A DNA stretch of 64,000 nt from positions 186,001 to 250,000 of the forward strand of contig JAXMEQ010000005.1 in the NCBI GenBank assembly GCA_046348225.1. The letters are read 5' to 3'. Positions within the stretch are counted from its first letter, which is position 1. Each line of letters begins with the position of its first letter. Shown piece by piece: positions 35,012 to 40,933 of the stretch. The DNA is from JAXMEQ01 sp046348225 (lineage in GTDB: Bacteria; Pseudomonadota; Gammaproteobacteria; Burkholderiales; Burkholderiaceae_C). A program made the position numbers and the translations under genes. The notes under the pieces were generated by a model, which searched no databases, was not told the DNA's origin, and saw only the letters and a program-made list of their open reading frames with translations.

Positions 35012-35777
35012 AGCAGAACACCCACCATGCCCAATAGCAAAATTCATCCAGCGTCACTTGGCCGCTACAAGACTCACGCATCGGGGTCAGGAGGCGGGAA
35101 CGTTCGTGCACAACGGTAAGGAACTGCCTATGCCCACATTCCAAGGACCTGCGTGGCTGAACATTCTTGAGCCATCCGATCAGACGAAGCACCTTGCCAG
35201 CAGTGAAGCCGCAAAAGTCTATCCATCTGACTATGCGCAATACTACCTATTCTCCCGGGCGTAACGGGGAAACAGGTGGAGAATGACTAGGCAAGCTGCT
35301 GCCCATGCCGGAAAACATGGCAATATAAACGTCATCCCTAGATGAGATGGATGCCCGGGAGAGATTTTGGTCTCCAAGGAAACCCGCACTCGAAAAAAAC
35401 TATCTTGAAAATGCTGGAACTCAGTGCAAGAATTTGGAGGATTTTCGTATGCGCATATCAAACATTCAAACGGGCTTCCACGGAAGAATCCTGCATTCTT
35501 TCTAGAATCATGAGGATCGTCAAATCCGCGTCCTAGATTGCATGCGGGTCTGGACCCCATTTCGGCATCGAGCTTGGCCGTAAATGGATGGTGTTGATCT
35601 AGCCGGAAGGCCAACGCACAGGTGGTAACCTGGTATGGCTATTTTCAATGAAAAATAAGTCGCTTCATTGTATTCAGCAGGCGCCACACTTGAAGAGGCT
35701 CGGCACTTCAGAGATGATGACATTACACGCCAAACGGGGAACACGTTCCAGCGGGCCTAGCGCGCGCGGAACTCAAC
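35012..35777. other. Second cassette: no intact gene recognised
   Basis: About 770 bases after the cupin attC. A short frame from ATG 35027 (MPNSKIHPASLGRYKTHASG) stops after 30 residues; another frame (35058-35264, 68 residues, from TTG) continues FVHNGKELPMPTFQGPAWLN and may be the same gene after a frameshift. From 35265 onward all frames are short on both strands. The segment ends in the core GTTAGAC at 35778-35784, for which I could not find a matching left core. It looks like a decayed cassette. Confidence 0.45.
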
Positions 35778-35784
35778 GTTAGAC
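35778..35784 (+). repeat. attC right core (partner not found)
   Basis: GTTAGAC preceded by AACTCAAC, directly followed by TTTTGGGCGGCGC, the first bases of the second cupin cassette. It marks a cassette boundary; the left half of this attC is not recognisable. Confidence 0.55.
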
Positions 35785-35835
35785 TTTTGGGCGGCGCGAA
35801 TCTTCCCCAAAGGCTTGCATTTACGGAGCAAAAAA

Positions 35836-36172
35836 GAGACTCACCGCGTGTTAAGTCATAATTCATGCAGCCAGCCGAGAAAGAACCAATACGGTCTGTT
35901 ATTTTTGAATCTTCGCATCAGTTATCGTCTTGGCATGTGGCCCGGCCAAACTATTGCGCCCATATTCACCCACGGACAAGATACATGGACCATCCTTTCG
36001 GGAAGGTCAATATCAAATTGACGAGCAGGCAACACCGTTGCAATTGTTCCGGGGATATCGTAGTTGCAAACAAGGCAGGTGCACGGTGTTTTTGCACAGC
36101 GTTGGCCCACGCCGGTTCATTTCAGTGGTTGCGCCTTTGGATGCTGGTTATGACGCTATCAGCAAAGCATAG
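35836..36172 (+). pseudogene. Decayed second copy of the cupin cassette gene
   Basis: A near-duplicate of the cupin cassette: the stretch from about 35785 to 36285 follows 34470-35011 closely, including its attC. By eye it differs by about two dozen one- or two-base deletions, only a handful of substitutions and no obvious insertion. The ATG is lost (ATGAGCAC becomes GAGAC) and the frame is broken many times, so no protein can be made. Cassette duplication is normal in integrons; the deletion-only pattern of change is not. Confidence 0.85.
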
Positions 36173-36203
36173 GATATCAAGTGAACAAGATGCTCCGCTC
36201 CCA

Positions 36204-36285
36204 GCCTAACTGTTTGTCAAGCTGACGCCAGCAGGCCGCCTGTTGGTACTCGATTCGCTCGGCGCAGCTTACGGAGGCGTTAAAC
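36204..36285 (+). repeat. attC: attC site of cupin cassette (copy 2)
   Basis: Left core GCCTAAC (36204-36210), right core GTTAAAC (36279-36285). Same internal pieces as the first copy (TCAAGCTGACG, CAGCTTA), eight bases shorter through small deletions. Confidence 0.8.
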
Positions 36286-36292
36286 AGCACGA

Positions 36293-36559
36293 ATGCTCAC
36301 CGTCCTCTGCCTAGTACTCGCCGTAGTGACTTTGGTGGCGCTCGCGACCCACGTCGTTATGTGGTTCTGGGCGTATCAAGAGGTGAAGGGCATCGAATCT
36401 TGGTCCCAGCAGGCGCGCGCCCTTAATGCATGGTGGATATTCGACAGAGACCTGCTCCCGAAGGAGCACGACCATCTGCGAGTCACCGCGCTTTGGAGTG
36501 GGCTTGCTGGCGCGGGTGGGAGTTGGGCGCTTGTCTATCTCTTGGGGCTGATGAGATGA
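36293..36559 (+). CDS. Cassette gene: small membrane protein
   Basis: 88 residues from ATG 36293, eight bases after the attC core of the previous cassette. An N-terminal membrane helix (VLCLVLAVVTLVALATHVVMWFW pattern, residues about 4-27) and a C-terminal one (about 67-86) flank a polar loop with an RDLLPKEHDHLRV segment. Family not recognised. The reading frame is intact, unlike its neighbours on both sides. Function cannot be inferred. Confidence 0.72.
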   Translation: MLTVLCLVLAVVTLVALATHVVMWFWAYQEVKGIESWSQQARALNAWWIFDRDLLPKEHDHLRVTALWSGLAGAGGSWALVYLLGLMR

Positions 36560-36566
36560 GCGTTCT

Positions 36567-36623
36567 GTTTAACATGTCAGTCCATCGGACCGCCTTCGGC
36601 GGCCGCTGACCTTCACGTTATAG
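36567..36623 (+). repeat. attC: attC site
   Basis: Left core GTTTAAC (36567-36573), right core GTTATAG (36617-36623), with the internal palindrome GTCAG...CGCCTTCGGCG...CTGAC. A compact attC of 57 bases. Confidence 0.8.
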
Positions 36624-36658
36624 CTCACGGTCTACGCACTGACAGAACGGAGAAACTT

Positions 36659-37279
36659 GTGCAGTTCGAATCCCTGCTCCCCGTGCTCATGTTCGTCGCG
36701 GGTGCCCTCGTTGCCGGCGGTCTGGCTTACTTTGTCGGAAGGCGGCAGCTGAGCACAACGGGTCGGCGAACATACGTGTTCGCGAGCTTGAGCAGCAGCT
36801 GACGCGGCAGGCTGAGGAGCTGAACAACCAGATCGCGGTGAAGTCGCGTTGCATTCTGAGGAACTGGAACGGAACTCGAAGGAACGTAGAGAGTTGCAGG
36901 ACCAGTATCTCGCAGAGCTGAAGACCAAGGTCCGAGAGGCGGAAGATCGGGGCTACGAGGAGAAACGTCAGGCGGAATTGCGGGCAGACGAGAAAAGTAA
37001 GGCATTCTCTGTGAGTGTTCGTCCGTATATCAGAAGCTCAAAGACGATGGCTTCTTCAAGAAAATGAACCGACTTCAAGTCGGGTATCGATACCAACTCA
37101 GATCAACGGCATCCCCCTGCTTCGACCCACGTGGTCATCGAACAGCATTACGAGGAGCGCGAAGTGAACCAGAGGTCATCGAAAGAATGACCAAACTCGC
37201 GCTCGAGGCAGCTCGTACTGCGGTCGCAATCCAGCAGGCCCAGCTGGCGCGTTCATTCCAATCGCAACCAGCCCGGTGA
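36659..37279 (+). pseudogene. Cassette gene broken by frameshifts: membrane-anchored coiled-coil protein
   Basis: A GTG at 36659 after a GGAG site opens MQFESLLPVLMFVAGALVAG, a membrane anchor, which stops at about 36800. The neighbouring frame continues RVRELEQQLTRQAEELNNQI, the third frame ELERNSKERRELQDQYLAEL, and a last frame EVIERMTKLALEAARTAVAI to the stop at 37279. Together they describe an originally 200-residue protein with an N-terminal anchor and long coiled coil, superficially like YhcB or RmuC. At least three, probably more, single-base frame changes break it. Confidence 0.75.
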
Positions 37280-37291
37280 TCGAGGGGTGAG

Positions 37292-37381
37292 CCATAACAT
37301 GTCGGTCAACGCGGACGCCTTGCTGCGTCTGGCCGCTCCGCGGCATCCTCCCGCAAGTCGCCGGTTACCTCTACGTTAGGC
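37292..37381 (+). repeat. attC: attC site
   Basis: Left core GCCATAAC (starting 37291, one base longer than consensus), right core GTTAGGC (37375-37381). About 90 bases with GC-rich inverted pieces between. Closes the broken coiled-coil cassette. Confidence 0.7.
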
Positions 37382-37396
37382 CGCACAGCCACCTCC

Positions 37397-37879
37397 ATGC
37401 CCATTCCACCGCATGTTGCGCAGTTCTGGAGAGCGTTCGCCACGGCAGACAGCCGTGCGACGGAGGAACGCTTCTACGAGGCGTTTTTCTTTGGGGACAG
37501 CGCCGCACTTGCCAACGAACTTGCAGAGCTGGTACTGCGCGGCACGAAGAGGGCAACGGCTGCGGCACTGTGGACCTTCGAAGCCCAAGCCAAGCGAGTT
37601 CCGGAGCCAGGGGACCTGAGTGTCGTTACCGACTGGTCGGGCAATCCGCTGTGCGTGATCGAGACGAAGTCGATTGAAGTCATGCCGTTCCATGAGGTGT
37701 CGGCAGACTTCGCGGCCACAGAAGGCGAGGGTGATGGATCGCTGTTGTTCTGGAGGCAGGCGCACACCGAATACTTCAGCCGCGAATGCGCAAGAGCCGG
37801 TCGCGAGTTCAGTGAAGGCATGCTCGTTGTCTGTGAGCGCTTCGAAGTCGTCTTCCGTGGCGCGGAGAGTGCGGCCTAA
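37397..37879 (+). CDS. Cassette gene: ASCH-domain protein
   Basis: 160 residues from ATG 37397. The layout VAQFWRAFATAD, then LVLRGTKRATAAALWTFEAQ, PGDLSVVTDWSGNPLCVIET and the late EGDGSLLFWRQAHTEYFSRE matches ASCH-domain proteins (YqfB-related), a PUA-like beta-barrel fold. Some family members are small-molecule or nucleoside amidohydrolases or RNA binders. The TAA stop is formed by the left core of its own attC (GCCTAAC). The gene is intact, so it may be expressed. Confidence 0.85.
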   Translation: MPIPPHVAQFWRAFATADSRATEERFYEAFFFGDSAALANELAELVLRGTKRATAAALWTFEAQAKRVPEPGDLSVVTDWSGNPLCVIETKSIEVMPFHEVSADFAATEGEGDGSLLFWRQAHTEYFSRECARAGREFSEGMLVVCERFEVVFRGAESAA

Positions 37880-38002
37880 CCCCTCGCTCGAGAGCGGACT
37901 GTCCACGGCAGGCCGCCTGGGCCGCGAGCGGCCCACTGTGTATGCTGCCTCTCGCGGCCCAGGCGTCCTGCCGCGGCCATCCGCTCAGCTCGAACGTTAT
38001 GC
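37874..38002 (+). repeat. attC: attC site with long perfect hairpin
   Basis: Left core GCCTAAC (37874-37880), right core GTTATGC (37996-38002), 129 bases. Inside is a perfect 15-base inverted repeat, CGCCTGGGCCGCGAG at 37914-37928 and its complement at 37951-37965, extended by further pairs. This is the longest and strongest attC in the array. Confidence 0.85.
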
Positions 38003-38005
38003 CGC

Positions 38006-38311
38006 ATGAAAACCATCGTGCCTCGCAGCCTTAGCTCAGTGGAGATCGCGGTCATCCGCGCAGCGCTTGAGCGCGCGAATGTCGGCCCTGTGCCCGATGG
38101 GATGGGGGAAGAGGTGACAAGCCTGATGGTCATGGCTGAGTGTGAATGTGGTTGCCATAGTTTGTACTTCCAGCCGGTGGCCTCGGGAGACTATCGGGTC
38201 GCGGATGGCGTTGGCTACTTGCCAAGTGGTCAGCGCGTCGACGTTCTTGTCTGGGCGTCCTCTGGCAGCGCACCGGCGTTTTCTCTGGCGCTTAGCCGTC
38301 CATGCAAGTAG
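38006..38311 (+). CDS. Cassette gene: hypothetical protein with CxCxC cluster
   Basis: 101 residues from ATG 38006, four bases after the attC core. An N-terminal helical part (SSVEIAVIRAALERANVG) is followed by a beta-rich half with a tight cysteine cluster, CECGCH at residues 46-51, which could hold a metal. Family not recognised. It is intact; short spacing to the attC core is typical of integron cassettes, which often use a common start signal. Confidence 0.72.
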   Translation: MKTIVPRSLSSVEIAVIRAALERANVGPVPDGMGEEVTSLMVMAECECGCHSLYFQPVASGDYRVADGVGYLPSGQRVDVLVWASSGSAPAFSLALSRPCK

Positions 38312-38351
38312 CTTCAGCTCTTCGCCGCAACCGACGTACGTTGGGCAAGTG

Positions 38352-38416
38352 GCCTAACCCTTCATGTGGGCGGGACATCGAAGCGCTATCGCTCTTGTCC
38401 GTCTGTCATGTCAGGC
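38352..38416 (+). repeat. attC: attC site, right core degenerate
   Basis: Left core GCCTAAC (38352-38358); the right end reads GTCAGGC (38410-38416), one base off GTTAGGC. Between them GGGACA and TGTCC arms pair. Probably an old attC. Confidence 0.6.
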
Positions 38417-38453
38417 TTTGGGCCGCTGGCGGGAAAGTGCCAAGGAGAGGTGT

Positions 38454-38693
38454 TTGAAGTTCGTCGCCACCGCAATCGCCTACATTGCTTCCCTGGCCAT
38501 TACCTCTTTATCCTCGTTCTTCGGGGTTATGGTTCTTGCCGGTCCGCACGCGGGGTTGCTGCCGTCCTGGCTGGAGCCGGTAGTCCTGGGTACTGGCTGG
38601 CTGGCGGTCCTTGTGGTGCCGGTCCTGTTGGCTCGTGTGGTCTGGCGCCGCATGGGCCGAAGTGAGTCACCCAACCATTCGATGCAGGCGTAG
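38454..38693 (+). CDS. Cassette gene: small two-helix membrane protein
   Basis: 79 residues from a TTG at 38454, chosen because AAGGAGAGG lies 5 bases before it; the frame is open to 38364 but that would run through the preceding attC. Two membrane helices (about 4-26 and 38-60) followed by a basic RRMGRSES and the ending SPNHSMQA, which is encoded by the left part of its own attC. Such NHSxQA-like endings are common in cassette genes. Family not recognised. Confidence 0.65.
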   Translation: MKFVATAIAYIASLAITSLSSFFGVMVLAGPHAGLLPSWLEPVVLGTGWLAVLVVPVLLARVVWRRMGRSESPNHSMQA

Positions 38694-38732
38694 CGGCCCT
38701 GACTGGCCGCAGCCTGAGATGAAACGTTCAAC
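38669..38732 (+). repeat. attC: Last attC-like site of the array
   Basis: Left core ACCCAAC (38669-38675); arms TAGCGGCC and GGCCGCAG pair around CTGACT; right end GTTCAAC (38726-38732) departs from consensus. It ends the cassette array 109 bases before the earliest possible fdsG start. Confidence 0.55.
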
Positions 38733-38900
38733 CTAATGGACGTGACCGCGGGGAGATAAATCGCGGCATCTCTGCATCCGCGCTACCTTGCGCGCAGGGC
38801 CGGTCAGAAGCAAACCTGCACCCCCATAGCGCAAACCCGTTTGACCCGCCATCCCAAGGGCGGGAAACTAGCGCTAGCTAGCCAAAAAAAGGAGCCCGCC

Positions 38901-39395
38901 CTGTCCACGCCCGCATCCAGCCACCCCGCCCCGGACCCGATTGCCACGGTGCGCCCCATCGTGGCCGCGCACGCCGCCACGCCCGGCCCGCTGCTGCCCG
39001 TGCTGCACGCGGTGCAAGACGCCCTGGGCTGCATTCCGCCCACGGTGGTGGGCGAGATTGCGCAGGGCCTGAACCTGTCGCGGGCCGAGGTGCATGGCGT
39101 CATCAGCTACTACGCGCATTTCCGCCAGGCGCCGCCCGGCCCCCATGTGGTGCAGGTCTGCCAGGCCGAGGCCTGCAAGGCCTGCGGTGCCGACGCATTG
39201 ATGGCGCAGGCGCAAGCGCTGCTGGCCTGTGCCCCCCACACCACGCGGGCTGACGGCGCCGTGACGCTGGAGCCGGTGTACTGCCTGGGGCTGTGCGCCT
39301 CGTCACCCGCCCTCATGGTCAATGACCGGCTGCATGCGCGCGTCACGCCGCAGCGGCTGGGCCAGATCGTGGCCACCCTGGGGGTGCCGGCATGA
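38901..39395 (+). CDS. fdsG: NAD-dependent formate dehydrogenase, gamma subunit
   Basis: 164 residues if begun at the CTG at 38901, which has a perfect AAAGGAG eight bases upstream; in-frame alternatives are TTG 38841 (no SD) and GTG 38949 (too short against homologues). The protein is NuoE-like: QDALGCIPPTVVGEIAQGLN, then the thioredoxin-like [2Fe-2S] fold with Cys ligands in VCQAEACKACG and VYCLGLCASSP. In the complex it passes electrons between the alpha subunit's centres and the flavin subunit. First gene of fdsGBACD; its stop overlaps fdsB's start by four bases. Confidence 0.9.
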   Translation: MSTPASSHPAPDPIATVRPIVAAHAATPGPLLPVLHAVQDALGCIPPTVVGEIAQGLNLSRAEVHGVISYYAHFRQAPPGPHVVQVCQAEACKACGADALMAQAQALLACAPHTTRADGAVTLEPVYCLGLCASSPALMVNDRLHARVTPQRLGQIVATLGVPA

Positions 39396-40933
39396 CGCAG
39401 GGCATGACGCGGGTTTTTGTGCCGCGCGACGCGGCCGCGCTGGCCGTGGGTGCCGACGAAGTGGCCGCCGCTCTGGTGGCCGAATGCGCGCGGCGCGGCC
39501 AGGCCATCGAGCTGGTCCGTAACGGCTCGCGCGGCCTGTTCTGGCTGGAGCCATTGGTCGAGGTGGACACCCCACAGGGCCGCGTGGCCTACGGCCCGGT
39601 GGCGCCGAACGATGTGCCGGCGCTGCTGGACGCCGGGCTGCTGGCGGGCGCGCCCCATGCGCTGGGCCACGGCCTGGTGGACGCCATTCCTTACCTCGCG
39701 CGGCAGCAGCGGCTGACCTTTGCCCGCATGGGCGTGACGGACCCGCTCTCACTGGCCGACTACGAAGCCCATGGCGGCTGGGCCGGCCTGCGCCGGGCGC
39801 GCGGCATGGCGCCGGCGGCCGTGGTGGACGAGGTGCTGCAGTCGGGCCTGCGCGGGCGCGGGGGCGCGGCGTTTCCGGCCGGCATCAAGTGGCAGACCGT
39901 GGCCGAGCAGGGCGCCGCGCAAAAGTACGTGGTGTGCAATGCCGACGAGGGCGACTCGGGCACCTTTTCAGACCGCATGACGATGGAGGGCGACCCGTTC
40001 ATGCTGATCGAGGGCATGGCCATTGCCGCGCACGCGGTGGGCGCGACGCAGGGCTACATCTACATCCGCAGTGAATACCCGCACGCCATCGCCACCATGA
40101 TCGAGGCCATTGCCCTGGCGCAGGCCGCCGGCTGGCTCGGCGGGCTCCAGCTGGAAGTGCGCAAGGCCGCTGGCTCCTATGTGTGTGGCGAAGAAACCGC
40201 CATGCTGGAGAGCATTGAGGGCAAGCGCGGCATTGTGCGGGCCAAGCCGCCGCTGCCGGCGGTGCAAGGCCTGTTCGGCCAGCCCACAGTCATCAACAAC
40301 GTGATCACCTTCGCTTCGGTGCCGCTCATCCTGGCGCGGGGCGCAGCGTTCTACGCGGGCTATGGCATGGGCCGCTCGCGCGGCACGCTGCCGGTTCAGC
40401 TCGCGGGCAACGTCAAATATGGCGGGCTGGTGGAGCTGGCTTTTGGCACGACGCTGCGCGAGCTGGTGTTTGGCTTTGGCGGCGGCACGCGCAGCGGCCG
40501 GCCGGTCAAGGCCATCCAGGTGGGTGGGCCGCTGGGCGCCTACGTTCCCGAGTCGCAGTGGGACTTGCCTTTGGACTACGAAGCCTATGCAGCCGTGGGC
40601 GCGGTGGTGGGGCATGGCGGCATCGTGGTGCACGACGACACGGCCAACATGGCCCAGCTGGCGCGCTACGCCATGGAGTTTTGCGCCATTGAATCCTGCG
40701 GCAAATGCACTCCCTGCCGCATCGGCTCCACCCGCGGGGTGGAGGTGATCGACCGCATCACGGCCGGCCAGCAACGCGAGCAGCAGGTGACGCTGCTGCG
40801 CGACCTGTGCGACACCATGGTCCATGGCTCGCTGTGCGCCATGGGGGGCATGACGCCGTACCCCGTGCTGTCGGCGTTGAATCATTACCCTGAAGACTTC
40901 GGCGTGGTCGCGAAGGAGGCCTCCCATGCTTGA
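39392..40933 (+). CDS. fdsB: NAD-dependent formate dehydrogenase, beta subunit (NADH/FMN)
   Basis: 513 residues. An N-terminal thioredoxin-like part, then the NuoF core: LRGRGGAAFPAGIKW (NADH), NADEGDSGTFSDRMTMEGDP (FMN), GSYVCGEETAMLESIEGKRG, and the [4Fe-4S] motif ESCGKCTPCRIGS. This subunit reduces NAD+ with electrons from formate. It overlaps fdsG by four bases and fdsA by eight, so the operon is translationally coupled. Confidence 0.95.
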   Translation: MTQGMTRVFVPRDAAALAVGADEVAAALVAECARRGQAIELVRNGSRGLFWLEPLVEVDTPQGRVAYGPVAPNDVPALLDAGLLAGAPHALGHGLVDAIPYLARQQRLTFARMGVTDPLSLADYEAHGGWAGLRRARGMAPAAVVDEVLQSGLRGRGGAAFPAGIKWQTVAEQGAAQKYVVCNADEGDSGTFSDRMTMEGDPFMLIEGMAIAAHAVGATQGYIYIRSEYPHAIATMIEAIALAQAAGWLGGLQLEVRKAAGSYVCGEETAMLESIEGKRGIVRAKPPLPAVQGLFGQPTVINNVITFASVPLILARGAAFYAGYGMGRSRGTLPVQLAGNVKYGGLVELAFGTTLRELVFGFGGGTRSGRPVKAIQVGGPLGAYVPESQWDLPLDYEAYAAVGAVVGHGGIVVHDDTANMAQLARYAMEFCAIESCGKCTPCRIGSTRGVEVIDRITAGQQREQQVTLLRDLCDTMVHGSLCAMGGMTPYPVLSALNHYPEDFGVVAKEASHA

